Source: Puniceicoccaceae bacterium Marseille-Q1082 | Lineage (GTDB): Bacteria; Verrucomicrobiota; Verrucomicrobiia; Opitutales; Intestinicryptomonadaceae | Assembly: GCA_904424815.1 (NCBI GenBank) | Contig: CAJGBI010000001.1 | Span: 954,508-1,018,507 of the forward strand | Reading direction: 5' to 3' | Length of the DNA stretch: 64,000 nt | In this document: positions 24,069-31,878 of the stretch, piece by piece | How positions within the stretch are numbered: the first letter of the stretch is position 1 | Layout: each line of letters starts with the position of its first letter | Position numbers and translations under genes: made by a program | Notes under the pieces: model-generated | What the model saw: the letters and a program-made list of their open reading frames with translations, nothing else | Told to the model about the DNA's origin: nothing | The model's database searches: none

Positions 24069-25501
24069 ATTTCCGCCGAAAAATCGCCAATTTGTTTTAT
24101 GGGATTGGGCACGCCTTTGAAGCGGCAAAAATCTCTCCGTCCCGTGGCAATCCCAACACCACAAATCCGACAGACGCAAAATACGAGCTTACTTCATACA
24201 CGAGAAGCGAACTTGTCCGAAAAGCCCGCTATCTTGAGAAAAATTCTGGGCAGATTCGGGGAATTTTGCGCGACCTGAAAGTTTACGGAATTGGCAAAGG
24301 GATTTACCCGAACGCCAAAAGCGGCAACCACGCTTGGGATAAGCAAGCGGAAGACTTCTTTTTCAGGTGGAGTCGGCATTGCGACATCACAAACCGCTTT
24401 TCTTGGAGAGAGTGTCAGGCGATGATACTCCGCGCCCTGATTATCGACGGTGAGGTTTTCGTGATAAAGACGTTCAATGCGTTCAATGTCCCGAAAATCC
24501 AGATAATCGAAAGCCACCGCCTTATGTCTCCCGAAACTGAAAGCAGTCCTTTCATATCGGACGGAATTGAATTTGACCGCTACGGCAGACCCAAAGCCTA
24601 CTACTTTATCATTGGCGAAAACAGAGAGACAACGAGAGTTCCCGCTTCTGCGGTAATTCATATTTTCGACCCAGAGCGTGTCTCGCAAGCAAGAGCATAT
24701 CCGCACATTCAGCACTCGATAAACGACGTCATCGACCGTAAGGAAATCCTAGCCTTGGAGAAAAAGAAGGTAAAGGCAATTTCCGACATCGTCCATATCC
24801 TGAAAGGCGGTCAGGGAATGAGTCTCGACGGCGATTACAGGGTGGACGTCGGCAACCGACCTGAGGGAACGTCAACGGAGGCGTTAAACCAAATTCTGGG
24901 CGGAAAGAATATCCGCATAGACCCCGATGAAAGCATAGATGTTCACGAAAGCAATATTCCCTCTCCGACATTTTCTGGATTTTTGACGGAACTCGACCGT
25001 TCGGGAAGTCTCGGCATTTTGCCTTATGAATTTCTTATAGACCCGTCGAAAATCGGCGGAGCGTCTGTAAGGCTTATCGCCTCAAAGACGCAACGCTACA
25101 TTGACGATATGACACAGCTAATCGACGACCGTTTTAACGACGCCGTATGGTTCTTCGTAATCGGTTGGGCAATAGACAGCGGGATATTGCCGCTTCAGAA
25201 CTGGTGGTGGTACGCCACTTGGACACACCCCAGAAAGCTGACAGTTGACGCAGGGCGCGAGGAACAGCAAAACCGAGCAAACGTTGAAATGGGCTTAAAA
25301 ACGCTCGAAGAAAGCTATTCCGAATGCGGCTTGGACTTCGAGGACGAAATGCGCACAAGAGCCGACAACGCAAGGTTCATTATGCGCTTGGCGGGAATTC
25401 CCGACAGCGAGCCAATACCGCTTTATATGCTCTACAAGGTTAACGGAACTCAGGTTATCGAAAATAGGAAAATAGGAGAAAAAGGTAATGATGACGAATA
25501 A
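24065..25501 (+). CDS. Portal protein (lambda gpB family)
   Basis: This 478-residue protein shows the lambda-type portal pattern: SELVRKARYLEKNSGQIRGILRDL near residue 50, VIHIFDPERVSQARAYP near 200, SINDVIDRKEILALEKKK, and VRLIASKTQRYIDD near 345, with a Trp-rich stretch (LQNWWWYATW) near 380. It forms the dodecameric ring through which DNA enters. The start follows GGAGGGG. The 3' end overlaps the protease gene by 14 bp, the usual lambda order. Confidence 0.9.
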   Translation: MNFRRKIANLFYGIGHAFEAAKISPSRGNPNTTNPTDAKYELTSYTRSELVRKARYLEKNSGQIRGILRDLKVYGIGKGIYPNAKSGNHAWDKQAEDFFFRWSRHCDITNRFSWRECQAMILRALIIDGEVFVIKTFNAFNVPKIQIIESHRLMSPETESSPFISDGIEFDRYGRPKAYYFIIGENRETTRVPASAVIHIFDPERVSQARAYPHIQHSINDVIDRKEILALEKKKVKAISDIVHILKGGQGMSLDGDYRVDVGNRPEGTSTEALNQILGGKNIRIDPDESIDVHESNIPSPTFSGFLTELDRSGSLGILPYEFLIDPSKIGGASVRLIASKTQRYIDDMTQLIDDRFNDAVWFFVIGWAIDSGILPLQNWWWYATWTHPRKLTVDAGREEQQNRANVEMGLKTLEESYSECGLDFEDEMRTRADNARFIMRLAGIPDSEPIPLYMLYKVNGTQVIENRKIGEKGNDDE

Positions 25502-26315
25502 CATTTTTTTAAACGGAATTTGCAGACCGTGGAATATACACGCAGGTACATTTCTTGCGTTGTCGCTAAGGGTATTGGCTGACGCAAAAGGCGCGGACTC
25601 GCTTTCTGGGTGGCGCGAGAAGTTTTCGCAGTTCGTGCCACAACGCCAAAGTATGGCAATAGACCCTAACGGGATTGCCCATATCTCCATTCACGGAACG
25701 CTTTTCAACAAGGAAGCCCCTTATTTTGTGGCGGGCTATGGCGGCACGGATTATGAGGAAGTCCTGCAAGACATAGCGGTGGCATCAAAGGAAGCCAAAG
25801 GGATATTCCTAACGGTTGATTCTGGCGGCGGGCACGCTTGCGGGAATGACAAAGTGGCAAAAGCAATATCGCAATGCCCCAAGCCTGTGTTCGCCTATAC
25901 GGACGGAATGTGCTGCTCGGCGGCATACGCGATAGCAAGCGGAGCGTCGTATATCTGCGCTTCCGCAGACGCCACTGTCGGGAGTATAGGAACTATTTTG
26001 CCGCTAATGGACGTTTCGGGATTGTGGCAAGCATTGGGCGTAAAGCCTGACTACATTACAAACAAGGAAGGCACGCTCAAAACCGCAGGATACCCGCCGA
26101 GCCAAAACGACGACGAAAGAGCCGCTTTACAGGCGGAGACTCAATCGTACTTCGAGCTGTTTAAATCACACGTTCTGGCGCACAGAAACATCGAAAAAGA
26201 GGATATGCGGGGTCAGGCTTTCGTAGGCGCAGAGGCGTTTAGACGGGGGCTTGTTGACGATATTTGCGACAAAAATTCCGCCTACGACAAATTAAGAATT
26301 TTGACACGGGGATAA
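25488..26315 (+). CDS. Prohead protease (S49/SppA type, lambda gpC-like)
   Basis: This 275-residue S49 peptidase has HISIHGTLF (about 64), LTVDSGGGHACGND (about 110) and the serine nucleophile in GMCCSAAYAIASGA (Ser about 143), followed by VGSIGTILP and TNKEGTLKTAGYP with the likely catalytic Lys. It matures the procapsid by cleaving scaffold and portal. In lambda the scaffold is the C-terminal part of the same gene; here the scaffold candidate is a separate gene directly downstream. Confidence 0.88.
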   Translation: MMTNNIFLNGICRPWNIHAGTFLALSLRVLADAKGADSLSGWREKFSQFVPQRQSMAIDPNGIAHISIHGTLFNKEAPYFVAGYGGTDYEEVLQDIAVASKEAKGIFLTVDSGGGHACGNDKVAKAISQCPKPVFAYTDGMCCSAAYAIASGASYICASADATVGSIGTILPLMDVSGLWQALGVKPDYITNKEGTLKTAGYPPSQNDDERAALQAETQSYFELFKSHVLAHRNIEKEDMRGQAFVGAEAFRRGLVDDICDKNSAYDKLRILTRG

Positions 26316-26322
26316 AAAGTAT

Positions 26323-26709
26323 ATGGACGAAACCAATAAAGAAAAAACTCTTGCCGAAGCCATTTCGCAAATCGAAACGCTCACGGCGGACAAAACAAAG
26401 CTCGATTCCGATTTGGCAACCGCTTCTTCGCGCATTGCCGAACTCGAAAGCGAACTTAACGAGACTCGGGAGAAATTGACGGCTCTTGAACAAAAACACC
26501 GAGACATCGACAAAGAAGTCTCTTTAAAAGTTGCCGAGATTGCGGCTCAAAGTGGGGTTTCTCCCATTGAGGCAGATGCAAACGGCGGCGAGGAGGAAAG
26601 CCTTGAAGAACTCGCAAAACGCATTGACGAGGCGCAAGGCGTAGAAAAAGCAAAGCTCATTGAATCTAACTACGACCGCATAATGTCGGCGTTGAAAGGA
26701 GTTTACTAA
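26323..26709 (+). CDS. Capsid scaffold protein candidate
   Basis: A 128-residue protein that is almost wholly coiled coil (residues 8-80: ISQIETLTADKTKLDSDL, SRIAELESELNETREKLTAL), acidic in the middle (NGGEEESLEELAKR) and helical at the end. Coiled-coil proteins between protease and major capsid genes are normally scaffolds. It starts after GGGGATAAAAAGT. Confidence 0.65.
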   Translation: MDETNKEKTLAEAISQIETLTADKTKLDSDLATASSRIAELESELNETREKLTALEQKHRDIDKEVSLKVAEIAAQSGVSPIEADANGGEEESLEELAKRIDEAQGVEKAKLIESNYDRIMSALKGVY

Positions 26710-27603
26710 GTGAACACTATACCATCAGCATTAAGGCGTTCGCTAATCCTCAAGTCCGCGATGGAAGCATTCAAACATAAGCTTATTTCGTTGGGTTTGT
26801 TCTCCACTGTGTTGCGCAATGTGCCGCTTGAAGGAAACAACGAAATAGACATTCCGTATATTCCGCTTGCGACGAGTGCTTCAAAGGACTTTGACGGCAC
26901 CTACAAGTTTGACAAGGGAGATATGGAGTCCCGCAAAATAACGGTTAATAGACGCAAGTACCAGTCATTGACCTACACTTCCGAGGAGAAGGCAAGGCAG
27001 CCCTATTTCGACCCAATTACTTTGGGGAGACTAAAGGGAGCCAAGCTTGCCGAGGACGTTCTTTTGGACATTTTAAGTGTCATCACTAAGGAGAATTTCG
27101 GAGACGCAATTCTTACACGAAACGCCGCCGATTTCGACACAGACGACATAATAGACCTTGAGACGAAGATTGACGAACTCGAATGGCCAGACAGTCCCCG
27201 AGGAATGCTTCTGAAATCGTCCTATATGGCGAATGTTAAGAAGGACATAAAGACTTCGGGAGGGCTTTCGACATTTGGATTCTCGCCTTTGGGAGAACTT
27301 CCCAATCTTATGGGCTTTTCGTTCTCCAAGTTTAACCGCTTGCCCGACAATGGCGAAAAGTTGCAGGGGTTCATTGTCTATCCGTCAGCAATAATGGTAG
27401 CTCTTGCTCCGATTGCGCCGACGGCAAATGTGATGAAGCAACTGTCAACCTATACGACCTACACTGACCCGCAGACTGGGCTCACTTTTGAATATCGAGC
27501 TTGGGGCGACGCAGACACCGACGCTTCAAAAGAGATTATCGAGTGCAACTATGGGTTCGGCGTTGGCGAAAAGGCGGCACTCAAACGTATCGTATCTGAA
27601 TAA
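26710..27603 (+). CDS. Major capsid protein
   Basis: A 297-residue protein starting with GTG after AAAGGAG. Position directly after protease and scaffold, length, and the mixed beta content (VPLEGNNEIDIPYIPLAT, ITVNRRKYQSLTYTSEEKARQ) support an HK97-fold shell protein. PSAIMVALAPIAP and the C-terminal WGDADTDASKEIIECNYGFGVG look like the A-domain and the final strands. No close family is recognised by eye, so the call leans on synteny. Confidence 0.75.
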   Translation: MNTIPSALRRSLILKSAMEAFKHKLISLGLFSTVLRNVPLEGNNEIDIPYIPLATSASKDFDGTYKFDKGDMESRKITVNRRKYQSLTYTSEEKARQPYFDPITLGRLKGAKLAEDVLLDILSVITKENFGDAILTRNAADFDTDDIIDLETKIDELEWPDSPRGMLLKSSYMANVKKDIKTSGGLSTFGFSPLGELPNLMGFSFSKFNRLPDNGEKLQGFIVYPSAIMVALAPIAPTANVMKQLSTYTTYTDPQTGLTFEYRAWGDADTDASKEIIECNYGFGVGEKAALKRIVSE

Positions 27604-27604
27604 G

Positions 27605-27829
27605 ATGAACGCATTTATTACGATAGGGTACAAGAAAAACGGCAAGTCGGAGATTCTTTTGAGTCCCGACGAGCCTTACGCCAAACATAGGCAACTGTTT
27701 AAAACCCTAACAGGAGACTATACAGACGTCGAAGTTTGGTCTCGCGCTATGGGTAAAATCAAACAGCGCAAAGTCAAAACTTCAAAAGTTGCCAAAGTTT
27801 CAAAAACTTCAAAAGAATCAAAGGAGTAA
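27605..27829 (+). CDS. Small phage structural or unknown protein
   Basis: 74 residues from ATG 27605, one base after the capsid stop. The ordered first half has ITIGYKKNGKSEILLSP. The tail is a simple Lys/Ser/Val repeat (VAKVSKTSKESKE), possibly disordered and DNA- or capsid-binding. Not recognised. Confidence 0.5.
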   Translation: MNAFITIGYKKNGKSEILLSPDEPYAKHRQLFKTLTGDYTDVEVWSRAMGKIKQRKVKTSKVAKVSKTSKESKE

Positions 27830-27832
27830 GAA

Positions 27833-28081
27833 ATGGGAGAAAACGACATTTTAAGAATCAGACCCGAACATACGCACGGGGGCGGTTTGCAGATTTGCGA
27901 CGACGGCTCCGACGGAACCGTACAAAAGCTCGGCTTCTTCGGAGTTGCGCCCACAGTGCAGAGGGCAAATGCAAATCAGGCCAAGCTTGAAGACTCGGCG
28001 CAACTTGCGCAAGTGATTGTGCTTGTCAACGAGCTTAGAGAAGCCCTCGTAGAAAAAGGACTGATAAAGGGTTCGGCTTAG
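27833..28081 (+). CDS. Head-fibre-like or capsid decoration protein
   Basis: 82 residues after AAAGGAG. The sequence GTVQKLGFFGVAPTVQR followed by LVNELREALVEKGLIKG resembles the C-terminal unit of short head-fibre or appendage proteins in many phages, where the final helix drives oligomerisation. A strong terminator follows, so the head gene block ends here. Confidence 0.5.
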   Translation: MGENDILRIRPEHTHGGGLQICDDGSDGTVQKLGFFGVAPTVQRANANQAKLEDSAQLAQVIVLVNELREALVEKGLIKGSA

Positions 28082-28104
28082 GATTGGGTTGTTTCGTATT
28101 CACT

Positions 28105-28141
28105 GGGAGCTTTCGGGAGACTGGAAGCTCCCTTTTTATTA
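28105..28141 (+). terminator. Rho-independent terminator after the head genes
   Basis: GGGAGCTT (28105-28112), 12-nt loop, AAGCTCCC (28125-28132), then TTTTTATTATT. It separates the head block from the AT-rich cargo gene. Confidence 0.85.
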
Positions 28142-28160
28142 TTGATAAGCATTATACTTT

Positions 28161-29324
28161 ATGAAATATATTTTTAGTATGACATTAGAAGAATACAGAG
28201 ATAGTTTAATCAAATTAAGACAGAAATTTTTAAAAGAAGAATCTACGCTTGGGACGGCATCGTCTTCATCAGCTTACTCAAAAGTTATTGATGAAATCTT
28301 AGATTTTATCAATGAAAGAGCTCACCATAGAATATCAGAAATTAGAAATACTAAAATCGAAAATCCCATACGAATTGGAGATTCTTTTGACCTGCGTGAA
28401 AATATAATTAGGAACAATCGGAATGAAACATCCGTAGAAGAAAATTTACCATCGTATATCAAGGAAACATTTAATAGGGAAAAACTCTTAGCTCTAATTG
28501 ATGATGAAATATTTTTATCATCTCCCATAAAAGAAAAAAAAGAATTAGCTATAAGAAAGATCATAGAAGCAAGGAATTTAAATAACGAATTTTCCTATGA
28601 GTTAGCTAAAATATTCTGTGGAGATAATCCTAATTTTTTATATAGATCGAGCTCAAATATAACTTCTTTTTTTAAAGAAGCTGGCTTTAATTTTGTCCAT
28701 GATGGGAGTACACGTTCAAGGTGGATTGAAGGTAAAATAAAAGAAATTTCCGCAAAAGATATATATGGAAAATGTTTCACCAGATTATTCAAGACACGAG
28801 ATTTTGAGGCATTGTCGAAGAATTTAAATAAAAGTTTTGACGATTGTGTAACGATTGCAAAATATGAAATAAAAAATTTATTAGATAAAAGCCTCACTTG
28901 GGATAATACAATAGATTTCTCAGATGTAATTGGGCTAAATGTAAAAACGGATCTACTGTTTAATAAAAAATCAAAGACAACTGATATTACTTTGAATGAT
29001 TTAATAGATTCTTCAAAAGATTTTTTTGTTCAAGGCGACTATCAAACTGCTATCGAGAAATTATGGGACGCATTAGAAAGATGTAAGACACTATTAGACA
29101 ACGATAAGAAAAAATCGGTAAAAATGATAATTGAAAAATTATCAGGAGAAATGGAATATTCATTCTTTGACAATGAACTTAAAACTTTGACCGATATAGG
29201 AAACAAATATCAAATTCGTCATTTTGAAAAAGATAAAAAACCGATAGAAGATTTTATGACAAAAGAATATCTTTATTTTAGATTATTATCATTGATAGAT
29301 TTCATATTATCAAAAATATCTTAA
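28161..29324 (+). CDS. AT-rich cargo protein, possible HEPN/Abi-type abortive infection protein
   Basis: This 387-residue protein has codon use (A/T third positions, runs of AAA and ATT) unlike the neighbouring phage genes. The C-terminal 120 residues are helical: GDYQTAIEKLWDALERCKTLL, then NKYQIRHFEKDKKPIED and YLYFRLLSLIDFILSKI. This resembles the HEPN-like C-terminus of Abi proteins, where an Arg-His pair is close to RxxxxH nucleases, though the spacing is not canonical. The N-terminal part is not recognised. It lies alone between the terminator at 28105 and the connector genes, a classic moron position. A lysogen-expressed defence role is an inference. Confidence 0.6.
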   Translation: MKYIFSMTLEEYRDSLIKLRQKFLKEESTLGTASSSSAYSKVIDEILDFINERAHHRISEIRNTKIENPIRIGDSFDLRENIIRNNRNETSVEENLPSYIKETFNREKLLALIDDEIFLSSPIKEKKELAIRKIIEARNLNNEFSYELAKIFCGDNPNFLYRSSSNITSFFKEAGFNFVHDGSTRSRWIEGKIKEISAKDIYGKCFTRLFKTRDFEALSKNLNKSFDDCVTIAKYEIKNLLDKSLTWDNTIDFSDVIGLNVKTDLLFNKKSKTTDITLNDLIDSSKDFFVQGDYQTAIEKLWDALERCKTLLDNDKKKSVKMIIEKLSGEMEYSFFDNELKTLTDIGNKYQIRHFEKDKKPIEDFMTKEYLYFRLLSLIDFILSKIS

Positions 29325-29346
29325 TTTTGACATAGCCCATATTCCT

Positions 29347-29664
29347 ATGGGCTTTTTTAGTGAAATCAGAACCGCATTAAATGAAATCTTTGCCGAATTT
29401 TCGCAGGACGTTCAATTTAGAGGCAAGACATACAAGTGCATAATTGGCGAGAATGGTCAGCAGGAAGTAGAACTCGAATCGGGCGGGTTTGTGCCTAACG
29501 AAACTTTTACCGTAAAGTTCAAAGAAGCGGATTTAGAAGATGAGGCATATCCTTCCATAGGAGAATTGCTCCAATATTCTGGCAGGATTTTTCGCATACA
29601 TTGGATAAGTACACGCTCAAAACGAGGACAAATAGAAGTATGGGTAAGGAGTGTAGATAAATGA
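29347..29664 (+). CDS. Head-closure or head-tail connector protein
   Basis: A 105-residue mainly beta protein (VQFRGKTYKCIIGENG, TFTVKFKEADL, GRIFRIHWISTRSKRGQIEVWVRSV). Size, fold pattern and position before the tail completion gene resemble lambda gpFII-type connectors. No Shine-Dalgarno; TTGACA lies 14 nt before the ATG (29327-29332). Confidence 0.5.
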   Translation: MGFFSEIRTALNEIFAEFSQDVQFRGKTYKCIIGENGQQEVELESGGFVPNETFTVKFKEADLEDEAYPSIGELLQYSGRIFRIHWISTRSKRGQIEVWVRSVDK

Positions 29665-29666
29665 AC

Positions 29667-29723
29667 GGAAGTTCCGCTTCCATTGAAGGGCTACGCCCTT
29701 ACGCGATTGCTTCGCAATAACGC
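29667..29723. repeat. Triple hairpin intergenic element
   Basis: Three successive hairpins between two genes: GGAAG/CTTCC (29667-29681), AAGGG/CCCTT (29686-29700) and ATTGC/GCAAT with TTC in the loop (29705-29718), enclosed by GCG/CGC. No T run follows, so it is not an obvious terminator. It recalls the palindromic element at 14363 but has a different sequence. Confidence 0.6.
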
Positions 29724-29732
29724 TATCCCACC

Positions 29733-30467
29733 ATGAAGTTTGAAGTTATTACCAAGAATTTCGAGGACGCACTTGTACAATACAAAGTAGCTTGCCAGAG
29801 GGATTGGCAATTTGTCGTAAAGCAGCAATCTCGCATTGTTGGAGAAAAGCTAATAAAATTTACGCCGCCAAAGACAGCTTCAATCGGCAAGCGAAATGTA
29901 GCCCGAGACATAGGCAAGGTATTTGCGGATTTAAGCGGCACAACTTGGGAAGATAAATCACTCAATAAAATGTGGAGAGCGGGCAATTTTGAAGGAGTAA
30001 AAAAGGCACTTGAGAGCCACCCGAACAAATCCGAAATGCCCATATTTAGATATAAGCGAATATTTAAATCTCCCGTAAGAAACATTCATAAAGCGGCAAT
30101 AAATAAGAGCGGGAGAGTTCCGAAGAATTGGACTACTCAATATGCTGTTGCGGGGAAAGGAGAGCTTAAAAAGTACACGAGAAAGGCACAACTTCAGGTG
30201 GGAGTTGCCAAATCTGGCTGGCTTGCGGCTCTTACAAAGTTGGGAGGAAAGTCCCAGAGCTTTGTGACTCGCCACGGCACTAAGTATGGTGGATTCGTAG
30301 ATGGAAATAGAGGAGATAATCCATTCTTTACTCTCATAAATCGGGTAACGACATTCCCGCAAGGAGGAACACCCATGAGAATTTTAAAGCGGGCCTTTCG
30401 GGTACAGACAAAGGCGATGGAAAACAATATTAAGCGAATTTTAAGCAAGAGAGGAAGAAATTTTTAG
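29733..30467 (+). CDS. Tail completion/neck protein candidate
   Basis: This 244-residue basic protein has the N-terminal ITKNFEDALVQYKVAC and WQFVVKQQSRIVGEKLIKFTPP, the pattern of gpZ/HK97 gp10-like tail completion proteins, and a long basic middle part. No ribosome-binding site is visible; the start is preceded by the triple hairpin element. It lies between connector and tail-tube genes. Confidence 0.5.
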   Translation: MKFEVITKNFEDALVQYKVACQRDWQFVVKQQSRIVGEKLIKFTPPKTASIGKRNVARDIGKVFADLSGTTWEDKSLNKMWRAGNFEGVKKALESHPNKSEMPIFRYKRIFKSPVRNIHKAAINKSGRVPKNWTTQYAVAGKGELKKYTRKAQLQVGVAKSGWLAALTKLGGKSQSFVTRHGTKYGGFVDGNRGDNPFFTLINRVTTFPQGGTPMRILKRAFRVQTKAMENNIKRILSKRGRNF

Positions 30468-30468
30468 C

Positions 30469-30867
30469 ATGAGAAAGGAAATTGAGGATATACTATTTGA
30501 ATACCTGCTAAGCGCATTGCCAGAAGCAATGAAGCCGATGCTTGTAAAGGGACACAGCACGGAAGACAGGCATATACCGTACATTTCACTCGATGTTGGA
30601 GATGTAAGACCGTTTTCAGATATGTTGGAATCCGACGGGATATTTGAGTCTGAAGTAAATGTGGCAATAGCGGATTCAGCCCACGATATAAACTATGATG
30701 CCCAATTTTTGCGCATAGCACAGATACGCAGTATTCTTGGGAATTTTACATTGGATAACGAGAAGTATCGTTGTGAAGGATTGTGGTTTGAGGCGGAAAA
30801 CGACGCCAGAGACGATAATAATTTGGGTACAGTCCTAACGTATAAGCTCGTATTTCAAACCTTATGA
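30469..30867 (+). CDS. Minor tail or tail terminator protein candidate
   Basis: A 132-residue protein starting 1 bp after the previous stop. The order helix-strand-strand-helix (EDILFEYLLSAL, YISLDVGDVRPF, SEVNVAIADS, DAQFLRIAQIRSIL) and synteny resemble gpU-type tail terminators. The family is not certain. Copy 3 of the palindromic element begins 3 bp after its stop. Confidence 0.45.
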   Translation: MRKEIEDILFEYLLSALPEAMKPMLVKGHSTEDRHIPYISLDVGDVRPFSDMLESDGIFESEVNVAIADSAHDINYDAQFLRIAQIRSILGNFTLDNEKYRCEGLWFEAENDARDDNNLGTVLTYKLVFQTL

Positions 30868-30870
30868 ATT

Positions 30871-30951
30871 GACTCGCCTTTGCATACGCAAAGCGTCTCG
30901 CCCTTCGGGTCTTTTGCCTTCGCAAAATCTCATTCGCGCTTCGCTTGAATT
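30871..30951 (+). repeat. Palindromic element, copy 3 (intergenic)
   Basis: 81 nt, about 95% identical to copy 1, flanked on both sides by GAATT. Removing it restores the compact stop-TTTGACA-ATG spacing seen at other prophage genes, which suggests a recent insertion between a stop codon and the TTGACA box. Confidence 0.85.
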
Positions 30952-30970
30952 TGACACGCCTATATTTTGT

Positions 30971-31336
30971 ATGGCAAACGAAGCATACAAATTAAGAGGG
31001 ACAAAGCAACCGATAGCCTTTGGGGTTGAAAAGCTCGAGGGCTACATAGTTGACGCTACGGAAGACACCGTAGAGGGACAGGAGCTTGAGGTGGAAAACG
31101 AGGACGGCAATGTTGTCGCCCACTTTTCAGGTTTTGGGATAAAGTATAACAGGACGGCGAGCGTCATTCCTTTGTCAGACGCAAGCGCACCGAGTCCGGG
31201 AGATTCTTTCAAAATTGGCGAGAAGTTTGAGTTCATCGTAAAAAGTGTTAAGAAATCTCGAGCAAGAAAAGACGTAGAAAAGTGGGATTTGTCTGGAACG
31301 TACTATCCAGAGGTTCCGATGGAACCGATTAGCTAA
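30971..31336 (+). CDS. Major tail tube-like protein
   Basis: A 121-residue beta-rich protein (IAFGVEKLEGYIVDATEDTVEG, VVAHFSGFGIKYNRTASVIPL, FKIGEKFEFIVKSVKKS). Position before the tail chaperone and tape measure suggests a tail tube subunit. I start at 30971: TTGACA (30951-30956) is 14 nt upstream, and the open frame further upstream is only the translated palindromic element. Confidence 0.5.
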   Translation: MANEAYKLRGTKQPIAFGVEKLEGYIVDATEDTVEGQELEVENEDGNVVAHFSGFGIKYNRTASVIPLSDASAPSPGDSFKIGEKFEFIVKSVKKSRARKDVEKWDLSGTYYPEVPMEPIS

Positions 31337-31878
31337 TGGAATCCTTCTACGAGGCGTTTATAAATTGCGAACACAAGGTTTTAGGCAGGAGACTAAAGCC
31401 TTTTTGTTTGCGCCATTGCCTTTATCTTGAAGCGATAGGCTCTCCCATAATGCGCATTGTAAATGGTGAAGAAGTCTCAATATCAAGAAAAGACTTGGAA
31501 CTTGCCGTAATTATTTGCTCTGCCGACAGAGATATAATAACGGCAATGAAACGTCCGAACTTCGGCTTGAGATTCCATAGATTTAATCGCGGTTTAACGG
31601 CGTTTTTAGGGTATTTGACGGACTTTCTATCGCTTCCAGATATGTGGGATAGTTCTGAGGGAGAAAGAGCCATTAACGCGCCTTGGATACTCTCAAGGGC
31701 TACGCTACTACTTTCTAAGACAAATCTAACGCTTGGGGAGATTTGGAATATGCCGCTTGGCGAGCTTTTATGGTACTGTGCAAGTTTTGCGGAACAAGAG
31801 GGGCTTGGGCAAATACAGTCGGACGAAGAAAAGAAAATGATACTTGAAGCGGAGAGGGTAAAGAATGGCCTCAAGTGA
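31336..31878 (+). CDS. Tail assembly chaperone candidate
   Basis: A 180-residue helical protein directly before the tape measure gene, overlapping it by 14 bp. LKPFCLRHCLYLEAIGSP and MPLGELLWYCASFAEQEGLG resemble chaperone-type proteins in this position (lambda gpG/GT site). No slippery frameshift site was identified. Confidence 0.5.
   Translation: MESFYEAFINCEHKVLGRRLKPFCLRHCLYLEAIGSPIMRIVNGEEVSISRKDLELAVIICSADRDIITAMKRPNFGLRFHRFNRGLTAFLGYLTDFLSLPDMWDSSEGERAINAPWILSRATLLLSKTNLTLGEIWNMPLGELLWYCASFAEQEGLGQIQSDEEKKMILEAERVKNGLK

Noticed and set aside
30869-30970. N-terminal extension of the tail tube protein
   Set aside because: The extra residues are only the translated palindromic element; the TTGACA-spaced ATG at 30971 is better.
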